A DNA stretch of 64,000 nt from Aurantiacibacter spongiae (lineage in GTDB: Bacteria > Pseudomonadota > Alphaproteobacteria > Sphingomonadales > Sphingomonadaceae), in contig NZ_RPFZ01000001.1 of assembly GCF_003815535.1 (NCBI RefSeq), positions 2,170,001-2,234,000 of the forward strand, read 5' to 3'. Position 1 is the first letter of the stretch; every line of letters starts with the position of its first letter. The translations under genes were made by a program, and so were the position numbers. Under the pieces are notes generated by a model that made no database searches, was not told the DNA's origin, and saw nothing but the letters and a program-made list of their open reading frames with translations. Positions 19,780 through 28,595 of this stretch are shown one piece after another.

Positions 19780-20754
19780 CTAGTCGACCAGCTGGCGGGG
19801 CAGTTTGAAGACCATCTTTTCTTCCGCGGTGCGGATCTTGCGCTCCTCGATCGAACGCCACTGGGCAAGCTGGTCCACCACTTCACGCACGAGCCTTTCC
19901 GGGGCGGAAGCCCCGGCGGTGAGGCCAAGCGTGCCAACGCCATCGAGCCAGGCGGGGTCGATGTCGCTGGCGCGCTGGATCAGCCGGGCATCGGTGCCGC
20001 AACGCTCGGAAACCTCGACGAGCCGGACGGAATTGGAAGAATTGGGGGCGCCGATCACCAGCACCAGATCGGCGGCGGGAGCGATTTCCTTCACGGCCGC
20101 CTGCCGGTTGGACGTGGCGTAGCAGATGTCTTCCGCCTTGGGGGCGACGATATGCGGAAAGCGCTGCTTCAGCGCGTCCACGATCTGCGCCGTGTCGTCA
20201 ACCGAGAGCGTGGTCTGGGTAAGGAACGACAGATCGTCCTGCGGACCGAAGGGCAGGTCGGCGACGTCTTCGACCGTTTCCACCAGCGTCATGCGTCCGG
20301 CCGGCACCTGACCCATCGTTCCGATCACCTCTGGGTGGCCCTCATGGCCGATGAAGATGATGTGCTGACCCTTCTCGATCTGCCGTTCGGCCTGACGATG
20401 CACCTTGCTGACGAGCGGGCACGTGGCATCGACATAGATCATCTCCCGCCGCTCCGCCTCCGCCGGCACGGTCTTGGGTACGCCATGCGCGCTGAAGACG
20501 ACCGGCGCATCGTCAGGCACCTCGTCCAGTTCCTCCACGAAGATCGCGCCCTTTGCCCGCAGGCCATCGACCACGTAGCGGTTATGCACGATCTCGTGCC
20601 GGACGTAGACGGGCGCGCCGTAGCGTTCGAGGGCGCGCTCGACGATCTCTATCGCGCGATCGACGCCGGCGCAAAACCCGCGGGGCGCGGCGATGAGCAC
20701 GGTGAGCGAAAGTTTGGCCTGCTGCGCGTCGTTCTGATGAAAGGGGGCGTTCAT
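19780..20754 (-). CDS. ispH: 4-hydroxy-3-methylbut-2-enyl diphosphate reductase
   Basis: 324-residue iron-sulfur enzyme for the last step of the MEP isoprenoid pathway, giving IPP and DMAPP. Three cluster cysteines are seen in [22 protein letters not shown] and [10 protein letters not shown], and the substrate-binding SSNSVRL is present. The first 20 residues before [14 protein letters not shown] are variable. First gene of the ispH-thrB-rnhA run; a 110-base divergent gap separates it from the lipoprotein gene. Confidence 0.97.
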   Translation of the reverse strand: MNAPFHQNDAQQAKLSLTVLIAAPRGFCAGVDRAIEIVERALERYGAPVYVRHEIVHNRYVVDGLRAKGAIFVEELDEVPDDAPVVFSAHGVPKTVPAEAERREMIYVDATCPLVSKVHRQAERQIEKGQHIIFIGHEGHPEVIGTMGQVPAGRMTLVETVEDVADLPFGPQDDLSFLTQTTLSVDDTAQIVDALKQRFPHIVAPKAEDICYATSNRQAAVKEIAPAADLVLVIGAPNSSNSVRLVEVSERCGTDARLIQRASDIDPAWLDGVGTLGLTAGASAPERLVREVVDQLAQWRSIEERKIRTAEEKMVFKLPRQLVD

Positions 20755-20864
20755 GTCGGCATCTCTAGCGGTTGTCGCTCCCCGGCGAAAGGGCTAGGGG
20801 CTGGGCCAAGGTGGCGTCGGACGACCCAGCGCACAAGGCCACGCATGTTTTGTAAGGATTGACG

Positions 20865-21515
20865 ATGCACGCACGTTTCGCGCTTCCGGTACTGGCTCTT
20901 GCCGCGACGGCACTCGCCGGATGCAGCAAGGAAGGGGATCTGGTGGTGGCGCAGGGCGTGGGCATCACGGCGCTGCGTTCGGTATGCCCGGCGGTGGGCG
21001 TTCCCGACTATACCGGCGACATCACGACCTTCGCGCCGGGAACCTCGCGCACCGCCGACGCGCTGGACGTCAGCGCGGCGATCACCAACGTGCGCAGCAC
21101 CTGCAACGACACCGGCGACCAGGTCTATACCGAGGCGACCTTCGACGTCTATGCGCAGCGCCGCGACCCGGCGGGTGCGCGCAGCATAGAGCTGCCCTAT
21201 TTCTCGACCGTCATGCGCGGTGGCAACGCCGTCGTCGCGAAGCGGCTGGGCACGGTGCGGATCGATTTCGCGGACGGCGAGTACCGGGCGCAGGCGCAGG
21301 CGCGCGCCGGCGCCTATGTCGACCGTGCGGCCGCCACCCTTCCCGAAGATATCCGCGACCGCATCACCCGCCGCCGCCGTGCCGGCGACCAGTCGGCGGC
21401 GATCGACCCGCTGACCGAGCCCGACGTGCGCGCAGCCGTCGCCCGCGCGACGTTCGAACTGCTGGTCGGCTTCCAGCTTACCGAGGATCAGCTGGCTTAC
21501 AACGCGACACGCTGA
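20865..21515 (+). CDS. Putative lipoprotein of unknown function
   Basis: 216 residues, not recognised. A signal peptide with lipobox (ALAGC, Cys near residue 21) predicts a lipid-anchored envelope protein. The mature part is polar, with two further cysteines (SVCPAVG, RSTCNDTG) and a final AFELLVGFQLTEDQLAYNATR-like helix typical of a sphingomonad-restricted family. Start: the ATG at 20865 has AAGGA six bases upstream; a TTG at 20859 is too close to that site. It lies 44 bases before argS. Confidence 0.75.
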   Translation: MHARFALPVLALAATALAGCSKEGDLVVAQGVGITALRSVCPAVGVPDYTGDITTFAPGTSRTADALDVSAAITNVRSTCNDTGDQVYTEATFDVYAQRRDPAGARSIELPYFSTVMRGGNAVVAKRLGTVRIDFADGEYRAQAQARAGAYVDRAAATLPEDIRDRITRRRRAGDQSAAIDPLTEPDVRAAVARATFELLVGFQLTEDQLAYNATR

Positions 21516-21559
21516 TCGCGGGCTTTCCGGCTTCCGGCAAACAGGCTAACGGCGCCGGC

Positions 21560-23308
21560 ATGACCGAGATCCATACGCTGTATTCCGCCTTTCAGGAGCG
21601 GATCGACGCCGTCCTTTCCGCGCTGGAGATGGAAGGCGCGCTGCCGCCCGATACGCCGCGCGCGAATGTCAGCGTGGAGCCGCCGCGCGATCCGGCGCAT
21701 GGCGATCTGTCCACGAATGCCGCGATGGTGCTGGCAAAACCCGCTCGAACCAATCCTCGGGCGCTGGCCGAGAAGATCGTCGCTCACCTCGAGAAGGATC
21801 CGCTGATCGAACGCGCCGAGATCGCGGGGCCGGGCTTCATCAACCTGCGCCTGACCGCCGTGAACTGGACCGACGAGCTTGCCGCCATCGCCCACCTGGG
21901 CGCCGGTTACGGCAAATCCGGCTTGGGCGAGGGCAGAAGGGTGAACGTCGAATACGTCTCCGCCAATCCGACAGGACCGATGCATATGGGCCATTGCCGC
22001 GGTGCGGTGGTGGGCGATGCGCTGGCCAACCTGCTCGAGGCGGCGGGCCACGCGGTCACGCGCGAATATTACGTCAACGATGCCGGCGGCCAGGTCGATA
22101 CGCTCGCCCGCTCCGCCCATCTGCGCTATCGCGAGGCGCTGGGCGAGGATATCGGGGCGATTCCGGCGGGCCTTTATCCCGGCGACTACCTGAAACCCGT
22201 GGGCGCGAAGCTGGCGGAGGAATTCGGCGAACGGTATCGCGACGCGCCGGAAAGCGAATGGCTCGCCCCGTTCCGCGAACGCAGCGTTGCCGCGATGATG
22301 GACATGATCCGCGCCGATCTCGCGCAGCTCGGTATCGCGCACGACGTCTTTGCCTCGGAAGCCGAATTGCAGCGCGCCGGAAAGCCGGAACAGGCGGAAG
22401 CCTGGCTGCGCGAGCACGATTTCGTCTATGACGGCGTCCTCGAAGCGCCCAAGGGCAAGGCGCCGCCCGAAGACTGGGAGCCGGTCGAGCTGCCGCTGTT
22501 CCGCTCCACCAGGTTCGGCGATGACCAGGATCGTCCGATCAGGAAGTCGGATGGCAAATGGACCTATTTCGGTGCCGATCTCGCCTATCACATGCAGAAG
22601 GCCGAACAGGCCGATGCGCTGATCGACATCTGGGGTGCGGACCATGCCGGCACGGTCAAGCGGATCAAGGCCGCCGTCGCGGCGCTGTCGCAGGGGCAGG
22701 GCGAAGCGCTGCCGTTCGACGTCAAGCTGGTGCAGATGGTGCAGCTGCTGCGCGACGGCGAACCGGCCAAGATGTCCAAGCGCTCGGGCAATTTCGTCAC
22801 CATCGCCGAGATGGTGGACGAGGTCGGCAAGGACGTGGTTCGCTTCACCATGCTGACCCGCAAGCCCGAGGCGCAGATGGATTTCGACTTCGCCCGCGTG
22901 GTCGAGCAGTCGAAGGACAATCCGGTCTTCTACGTGCAGTACGCCCACGCCCGTATCTGCTCCATTCTCCGCAAGGCCAAGGCTGAGGGCTTCGCGCCGT
23001 CCGGCGATCACCCGGGGGCACTGGACGCGGACGATCTGGCGCTGGTCAAGCAGGCCGCGCAATTCCCGCGCGAGGTCGAGGCGGCCGCCCGGGCGCGCGA
23101 ACCGCATCGCATCGCCTTCTACCTCTACGACCTCGCCGCCGCCTTCCATGCCTACTGGAACCTTGGCATCGACAACCCGGAAAAGCGTATCATGCTGGCG
23201 CATTCGCCCGATGTCACCTCCGCGAGGCTGTTCCTGAGCGCGCAAATCGGGCAGGTAATTCGTAACGGTCTTGCGATACTGGGGGTCGAGGCCGTCGAGG
23301 AATTGTAG
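21560..23308 (+). CDS. argS: Arginyl-tRNA synthetase
   Basis: 582-residue class I synthetase that charges tRNA-Arg. It has the N-terminal Arg-specific domain, HIGH-type motif (GPMHMGHCRG, near residue 137), KMSKRSG loop and C-terminal DALR anticodon domain (YVQYAHARICSILRK). The start ATG at 21560 gives the usual N terminus; the open frame further upstream is a shadow of the lipoprotein gene. Confidence 0.97.
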   Translation: MTEIHTLYSAFQERIDAVLSALEMEGALPPDTPRANVSVEPPRDPAHGDLSTNAAMVLAKPARTNPRALAEKIVAHLEKDPLIERAEIAGPGFINLRLTAVNWTDELAAIAHLGAGYGKSGLGEGRRVNVEYVSANPTGPMHMGHCRGAVVGDALANLLEAAGHAVTREYYVNDAGGQVDTLARSAHLRYREALGEDIGAIPAGLYPGDYLKPVGAKLAEEFGERYRDAPESEWLAPFRERSVAAMMDMIRADLAQLGIAHDVFASEAELQRAGKPEQAEAWLREHDFVYDGVLEAPKGKAPPEDWEPVELPLFRSTRFGDDQDRPIRKSDGKWTYFGADLAYHMQKAEQADALIDIWGADHAGTVKRIKAAVAALSQGQGEALPFDVKLVQMVQLLRDGEPAKMSKRSGNFVTIAEMVDEVGKDVVRFTMLTRKPEAQMDFDFARVVEQSKDNPVFYVQYAHARICSILRKAKAEGFAPSGDHPGALDADDLALVKQAAQFPREVEAAARAREPHRIAFYLYDLAAAFHAYWNLGIDNPEKRIMLAHSPDVTSARLFLSAQIGQVIRNGLAILGVEAVEEL

Positions 23309-23337
23309 GGCGGACGGCAGGTGAAGGGCGAGGGCGC

Positions 23338-24072
23338 ATGAATCATCCCGAAAACGAGGACGAATACGGCGAACCGCGCGAGGCACCCCATCCGATCGAG
23401 GAGGAGCAGCTCGCCCTGGCCGACGAGGACGAGCGTCTGCCCTGGCTCGAATCCGAGGACGATTACGAGGACAATCGAGGCGTCGACATGCGCATCGTGG
23501 GTCTCGCGGTGGTCGGGCTGCTGGTGGTAGCCGCCCTGCTGGTCGGCGGCTGGTGGCTCGCGCGCGACGATGGGGAAAGCGGCGACGTGGTGGCCGACGG
23601 CAGCACGATCGAGGCGCCGGCCACGCCCTACAAGCAGCGTCCGGACGATCCCGGCGGCAGCGAGGTCGCGGGCACGGGCGACACCGCCTACGAGGTCGCC
23701 GAGGGCCAGTCGCGCCGGGGCCGCATTGCCGAAAGCGACGATGGCACGCCGCGCCCCAGCATCGACCGCGAGCAGGCGGGCGCCGCATCGGCTTCGGGCG
23801 GCGAGGACGAAGGCGAGGATCAGCCCGCTCCCGCGAACGCCGTCTATGTCCAGATCGGTGCCTATACCTCCCGGGCGGATGCCGATTCGGCCTGGGGCGA
23901 GGCGGTGCGGCGTTACGAGGTTCTGTCTGGCAAGAGCCACCGTGTCGCTCAGGGAACGGTGAATGGCGCGACCGTCTACCGTCTGCAGGCGATCACCGGA
24001 GACCGGGCAAGCGGGGAGGCAACGTGCCGCGCCATCCGCGACAATGGCGGGGACTGCTACCTGCGCAATTGA
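23338..24072 (+). CDS. SPOR-domain envelope protein
   Basis: 244-residue bitopic protein: acidic cytosolic tail (1-50), one membrane helix (about 52-76), a long acidic Gly/Ser/Ala periplasmic linker, and a C-terminal SPOR domain from about 165 (VYVQIGAYTSRADADSAW) ending GGDCYLRN. SPOR domains bind denuded peptidoglycan at the septum, so a division role is likely. It sits between argS and nagZ, as in related genomes. Confidence 0.88.
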   Translation: MNHPENEDEYGEPREAPHPIEEEQLALADEDERLPWLESEDDYEDNRGVDMRIVGLAVVGLLVVAALLVGGWWLARDDGESGDVVADGSTIEAPATPYKQRPDDPGGSEVAGTGDTAYEVAEGQSRRGRIAESDDGTPRPSIDREQAGAASASGGEDEGEDQPAPANAVYVQIGAYTSRADADSAWGEAVRRYEVLSGKSHRVAQGTVNGATVYRLQAITGDRASGEATCRAIRDNGGDCYLRN

Positions 24073-24152
24073 GCGCCGTGGGCGTTTTCCCCCGCGAAAG
24101 GCGCGGAATTACTTGCTTTGCCGACATCTTTGGTGCGATTCCCCATCGTCCG

Positions 24153-25166
24153 ATGACGCCAGCCATATTCAGCTTTTCCGGCACCGGCCTGACCGACGAT
24201 GAACGCGCCTTCTTTCGTGACAGCGATCCTGCCGGCTACATCCTGTTCGGTCGCAACATCGAAAATCGTGACCAGCTTCGCGCACTGGTCGAGGATCTGC
24301 GCGCGATCCAGGGGCGCGAACGCCTGCTGATCTCGATAGACCAGGAGGGCGGGCGCGTTTCCCGCATGAAACCGCCGGAATGGGATGCCTATCCCGCGCC
24401 CGGCGCCTTCGCCGCGCTTTACGACACCGCACCGGCGAGCGCCATCCAGGCGATCCGCGCCAATGCGCAATTGCTGGCCATGGACCTTGCCGAGGTCGGC
24501 ATCACCGTCGATTATCTGCCGCTGCTCGACGTGCCGGTGACAGGCGCGCATGACGTGATCGGCGACCGGGCCCTGGGAACGGATCCGATGCAGGTGGCGG
24601 CGCTGGGGCGTGCCACGCTCGACGGGTTGGCCCGTGGCGGGGTCATCGGCTGCGTCAAGCACATGCCCGGGCACGGCCGCGCCACGGTCGACAGTCACAA
24701 GGACCTGCCGGTCGTGGAGGCGAGTGCGGAGGAGCTCGAAACGGACATCGCGCCTTTCGTCACGCTCGCCGATGCGCCGATGGCGATGAGCGCGCACATA
24801 CGCTATACCGCCTGGGATGCGGAGCATCCGGCCACGCAGTCTTGCGCGGTCATCGAGGACATCATCCGGGGGCGGATCGGTTTTTCCGGGCTGCTGCTGT
24901 CCGACGACATCGACATGGAGGCGCTGTCCGGAACGGTCCCCGACCGCTCGCGACGTGCGATCGCGGCGGGTTGCGACATCGTGCTCAACTGCTGGGGCAG
25001 GATGGACGACATGATCGGCATCGCCGACGCCCTTCCCCCGCTTGCGGACGAGGCGAGCCAGCGGCTCGACCGGGCGCTGGCCTATGCCGGGACGACGGAC
25101 GATACCCCGCGTGCCGAGTTACTGGCCCAGCGCGACAGCCTCCTCGAGCTCGCGCGGCAGGCATGA
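24153..25166 (+). CDS. nagZ: Beta-N-acetylhexosaminidase
   Basis: 337-residue GH3 enzyme of peptidoglycan recycling that removes GlcNAc from anhydro-muropeptides in the cytosol. Visible are DQEGGRVSRMKP, the KHMPGHGRATVDSHKDLP loop with the catalytic His, and the Asp nucleophile in LLSDDIDMEAL. No signal peptide, as expected. The start ATG at 24153 gives MTPAIFSFSG; its stop overlaps scpA. Confidence 0.95.
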   Translation: MTPAIFSFSGTGLTDDERAFFRDSDPAGYILFGRNIENRDQLRALVEDLRAIQGRERLLISIDQEGGRVSRMKPPEWDAYPAPGAFAALYDTAPASAIQAIRANAQLLAMDLAEVGITVDYLPLLDVPVTGAHDVIGDRALGTDPMQVAALGRATLDGLARGGVIGCVKHMPGHGRATVDSHKDLPVVEASAEELETDIAPFVTLADAPMAMSAHIRYTAWDAEHPATQSCAVIEDIIRGRIGFSGLLLSDDIDMEALSGTVPDRSRRAIAAGCDIVLNCWGRMDDMIGIADALPPLADEASQRLDRALAYAGTTDDTPRAELLAQRDSLLELARQA

Positions 25167-25972
25167 TCGAGGGCGCGGCCCTGTTCGAGGGACGGTCCGC
25201 GGACGAGGACGCCGCAGACTGGTCGGCCCCCGCGAGCGCACAGTCGGACGAGGATGCCCTCTATCTCGAACTCGATGACTGGGAAGGGCCGCTCGATCTC
25301 CTGCTCGACCTCGCGCGGCGGCAGAAGGTCGATCTCAAGAGCATCTCGATCCTGGCACTGGTCGACCAGTACATCGCCTATATCGAGCGGGCAGAGGCGC
25401 TGAAGCTGGAGATTGCCGCCGATTACCTGGTGATGGCGGCGTGGCTCGCCTACCTGAAATCCGCGCTGCTGTTGCCGAGGGAGGAGCAGGAGAACCCCTC
25501 GCCGGAGGAACTGGCGCTGCGGCTGCAATTGCGCCTGCAACGCCTTGGCGCGATGCGCGAGGCGGCGGCGCGGTTGCTGGCGCGCGACCGGCTGGGTCGC
25601 GACGTTTTCGCACGCGGCGCGCCCGAAGGTCTCAAGGTGCTGAGAACGAACGCCTGGAAGTGCGACTGGTACAGCCTCGTCCACGCCTACGGGCAGATGA
25701 AGCTACGGACCGAACCTGTGGTTCACATGGTTGCGCAGCGACCAGTCATGACGCTCGAATCGGCGCTGGACCGTGTTTCGGCCATGCTCGGCGTGACGCT
25801 GGAATGGCTGGAGATCCGCAGTTTCCTGCCGGGCGATGCCGAACCGCGGCTGCAACGCTCCGCACTCGCCAGCAGTTTCGTGGCGGCTCTCGAACTGGCG
25901 AAGCGCGGCAAGGCGGAAATCCGGCAGGAAGAAACGTTCGGACCGCTGCACCTGCGGCGCATCACCGCATGA
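25163..25972 (+). CDS. scpA: Segregation and condensation protein A
   Basis: 269-residue kleisin of the SMC-ScpAB condensin. The conserved core EGPLDLLLDLARRQKVDLKS (about residues 39-58) and KSALLLPRE are visible, and the C-terminal winged helix runs to about 260. ATGA overlap with nagZ upstream and with scpB downstream. Confidence 0.95.
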   Translation: MIEGAALFEGRSADEDAADWSAPASAQSDEDALYLELDDWEGPLDLLLDLARRQKVDLKSISILALVDQYIAYIERAEALKLEIAADYLVMAAWLAYLKSALLLPREEQENPSPEELALRLQLRLQRLGAMREAAARLLARDRLGRDVFARGAPEGLKVLRTNAWKCDWYSLVHAYGQMKLRTEPVVHMVAQRPVMTLESALDRVSAMLGVTLEWLEIRSFLPGDAEPRLQRSALASSFVAALELAKRGKAEIRQEETFGPLHLRRITA

Positions 25973-26628
25973 CGGACGACCTTGCGCGCGCGGTCGAGGC
26001 GACGCTGTTCGCCGCCGAGGAGCCGATGACGCGGGAGCAGATTTCCGAGCATCTTCAGGGTGTCGACGTGCGGCAGGCGCTCGCCGATCTGGCGGAATTC
26101 TACGCCGGGCGCGGCGTCCACCTGGTCGAGCGCGGGAAGCGCTGGCAGTTCCAGACCGCACCCGATCTCGCGCATCTCCTGCGCCGCGAGAAGGAGCAGT
26201 CGCGCAGGCTTTCGCGCGCCGCGACCGAGGTCCTGGCGATCGTTGCCTATCACGAGCCCGTAAGCCGGGCGGAGATCGAGGCGATCCGCGGGGTGCAGAC
26301 CAGTGGGGGGACGCTCGACGTGCTGATGGAAGCGGGGTGGGTGCGGGTAGCCGGCCGGCGGGAGGTTCCGGGGCGGCCGGTGATCTACGCGACGACGCCC
26401 GATTTCCTCAGCCATTTCGGCCTCGAATCGCGACGCGACCTGCCCGGGATCGACGAATTGAAGGCCGCCGGCCTGCTCGATCCGGTCGATGACGCCTATG
26501 ACGACCTGATGGGCGGCGACGGACAGGAAAGGGACGAGGAGGGCGAGGGAAGGGGCGATCCGGGCGATAATGGGGAAACCGCCGGCCCCGATGGGGAAGC
26601 GCTGGAAAATCCGACCGGAAACGCCTAG
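25969..26628 (+). CDS. scpB: Segregation and condensation protein B
   Basis: 219-residue tandem winged-helix partner of ScpA in chromosome condensation. The typical blocks are ATLFAAEEPMT, AATEVLAIVAYHEPVSRAEIE and the second wing (RPVIYATTPDFLSHFGL). The final 45 residues are acidic, Gly-rich and probably disordered. The start overlaps scpA. Confidence 0.95.
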   Translation: MTDDLARAVEATLFAAEEPMTREQISEHLQGVDVRQALADLAEFYAGRGVHLVERGKRWQFQTAPDLAHLLRREKEQSRRLSRAATEVLAIVAYHEPVSRAEIEAIRGVQTSGGTLDVLMEAGWVRVAGRREVPGRPVIYATTPDFLSHFGLESRRDLPGIDELKAAGLLDPVDDAYDDLMGGDGQERDEEGEGRGDPGDNGETAGPDGEALENPTGNA

Positions 26629-26661
26629 ATTGATCGCAGTTCAATTTGTGGAATTTCGATC

Positions 26662-26931
26662 ATGAGTCTCGGTCCCGTCCAACTTCTCATCATTGCCGTC
26701 ATTATCCTCGTCCTGTTCGGACGCGGGCGCATTTCCGAAATGATGGGCGATTTCGGAAAGGGCATTTCCAGCTTCAAGAAGGGGATGAACGAGGAAGCCG
26801 AGGCGGATCGCCATTCCCCGGCCGCCCCCGCCCCGAGCGCGCGTATCGAGGGCCCCTCTCACCCGGCGAAACCCGCCGGCGAGACTGTCGAGAGCAACGC
26901 CGACAAGGCGCGCGATACCACCAATGGCTGA
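26662..26931 (+). CDS. tatA: Sec-independent translocase protein TatA
   Basis: 89-residue pore-forming Tat component. It has a short N-terminal membrane helix (residues 4-19), the [10 protein letters not shown] hinge in place of the more usual FGPKKLPEL, and an amphipathic helix [16 protein letters not shown], followed by a disordered tail. It lies between scpB and tatB, a conserved alphaproteobacterial arrangement. Confidence 0.94.
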   Translation: MSLGPVQLLIIAVIILVLFGRGRISEMMGDFGKGISSFKKGMNEEAEADRHSPAAPAPSARIEGPSHPAKPAGETVESNADKARDTTNG

Positions 26932-26962
26932 GGCTGCCCCCCGGCCGGCACAGGGGTAATCC

Positions 26963-27427
26963 ATGTTCGACGTCGGCGCGACCGAACTGCTCGTCATCGT
27001 GATCGTCGCGGTGGTGGTGATCGGCCCGAAGGACATGCCGCTCGCCATGCGGACCGCGGGCCGCTGGATCGGCAAGATCCGCCGGCTTACCGGCCATTTC
27101 CGCGCGGGCATCGACGCGATGGTGCGCGAGGCCGAGCTGGAGGACATGGAGAAGAAGTGGAAAGCGCAGAACGAGAAGGTGATGCGCGACCATCCCGACG
27201 GCGGCCCCGCCCACATGGAGCCGACCGGCGCCTACCCGCCCGCGAAGCAGGTCGAGATGAAACGACTGACCGACGAGCAGTCGACCCTCTCCGGCAGCGG
27301 CGCCGAAAGCGCCGCCCGGCCCGTCGATGCCCCGCCGCGGAGTACGACCGGCAACATTCCCGGTGTGACCGAAGGCGAGGTGGACCGCGCGCAGGGTTCT
27401 GCCCCCGACGCCCGGCGGGAAGGTTGA
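26963..27427 (+). CDS. tatB: Sec-independent translocase protein TatB
   Basis: 154-residue TatB that forms the Tat substrate receptor with TatC. The signature MFDVGATELLVIVIVAVVVIGPKDMP covers the membrane helix and hinge. A long amphipathic helix (about 30-80) follows, then a polar Pro/Gly/Ser tail. It ends four bases before tatC. Confidence 0.95.
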   Translation: MFDVGATELLVIVIVAVVVIGPKDMPLAMRTAGRWIGKIRRLTGHFRAGIDAMVREAELEDMEKKWKAQNEKVMRDHPDGGPAHMEPTGAYPPAKQVEMKRLTDEQSTLSGSGAESAARPVDAPPRSTTGNIPGVTEGEVDRAQGSAPDARREG

Positions 27428-27431
27428 GCCG

Positions 27432-28250
27432 ATGGCGTTTCGCATCAGCGATCTCGACGAAACGCAGGCACCGCTGCTCGATCACCTGATCGAACTGCGC
27501 GGGCGACTGGTGAAGGCGATCCTCGCGCTGGCGGTCGCGTTCTGCATCTGCCTCTATTTCGCCGACGACATCCTCGGCTTCCTCGTGCGGCCGCTCTACG
27601 ATGCCTTTCCCGAAGGACAGGGGCGGCTGATCTTCACCAAGCTTTACGAAGTGTTCTTCGTCGAACTGAAGGTGGCGCTGTTCGCCGGCTTCATGCTCAG
27701 CTTTCCGATCATCGCCAACCAGCTCTGGGCATTCGTCGCGCCCGGTCTCTACGCGCGCGAGAAGAAGGCCTTCCTGCCCTTCCTGATCGCCACGCCCATC
27801 CTGTTCCTGTCAGGTGCGGCCCTGGCGTATTTCGTGGTCATGCCGACCGCGTTCCGATGGTTCCTGGGGTTCGAGGGTTCGGCCGGGGGCGTCGCGATCG
27901 AGGCGCTGCCGGCGGCGGGCGACTATCTCGACCTGGTGATGCGCTTCATTCTCGCCTTCGGCATCAGTTTCCTGCTGCCGGTGCTGCTGATGCTGCTCAA
28001 CCGGGCCGGCATCGTCACGCGGGCGCAGCTGGTCGGTGCGCGCCGTTACGTCATCGTGGCGGTGGTGACGCTGGCGGCAATCATCACCCCGCCCGATCCC
28101 GGGTCGCAACTGCTGCTCGCCGTCCCGCTGCTGTTGCTGTTCGAGGGGTCGCTGATGCTGATGCGGTTCACGGAGAAGCGCGACACCGCGCGGCGCGAGG
28201 CCGAAGGGGCAGGCGAACCGGGCGAGGCGGTCGAGGCGAAGGGCGACTAG
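27432..28250 (+). CDS. tatC: Sec-independent translocase protein TatC
   Basis: 272-residue six-helix membrane protein that recognises twin-arginine signal peptides. The first cytosolic segment LDHLIELRGRLVKA, the SFPIIANQLWAFVAPGLYARE block and ALAYFVVMP are diagnostic. The C-terminal tail after about residue 245 is charged. Last gene of the argS-to-tatC run; only 26 bases separate it from a convergent small gene. Confidence 0.97.
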   Translation: MAFRISDLDETQAPLLDHLIELRGRLVKAILALAVAFCICLYFADDILGFLVRPLYDAFPEGQGRLIFTKLYEVFFVELKVALFAGFMLSFPIIANQLWAFVAPGLYAREKKAFLPFLIATPILFLSGAALAYFVVMPTAFRWFLGFEGSAGGVAIEALPAAGDYLDLVMRFILAFGISFLLPVLLMLLNRAGIVTRAQLVGARRYVIVAVVTLAAIITPPDPGSQLLLAVPLLLLFEGSLMLMRFTEKRDTARREAEGAGEPGEAVEAKGD

Positions 28251-28276
28251 CCCACCGGCTGTTGGCCCGCGCGCGG

Positions 28277-28507
28277 TCAGGGGCTGGTCGGCAGGTCGGC
28301 GTCGCCGTCCCCGTCAAGCGCGACGACCACCGCGGCCGCGATCAGCGCGAGCGCGATAAGGCCAACGATCACCCCGCCGCCGCCGACCCCCTCGACCTCG
28401 TGCGAGACAGGTGCCGGCGCGCGCCCGGCGGCGGCCACCCTGGCCGATGCGGGCACCGCGGCAAGGATGCTGACGGCGAGCGTCGCATCGAGAACTCGGC
28501 TGAACAT
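28277..28507 (-). CDS. Small hypothetical membrane protein
   Basis: 76 residues, family not recognised. There is a likely signal peptide (about 1-22, ending ASA), a short linker, then a hydrophobic helix (GGGVIVGLIALALIAAAVVVAL) and an acidic end. The start is the ATG at 28507; the reading frame extends further upstream but the extra part is Arg-rich and untypical. It is convergent with tatC. Confidence 0.5.
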   Translation of the reverse strand: MFSRVLDATLAVSILAAVPASARVAAAGRAPAPVSHEVEGVGGGGVIVGLIALALIAAAVVVALDGDGDADLPTSP

Positions 28508-28595
28508 GGGCCGGCGGACCTTCCTTGCGGGTTGTGTTCGCGACGCTAATCCGGGCGGATGACAAAGGCGAGACAACGGGCTAGACACAAGACCG

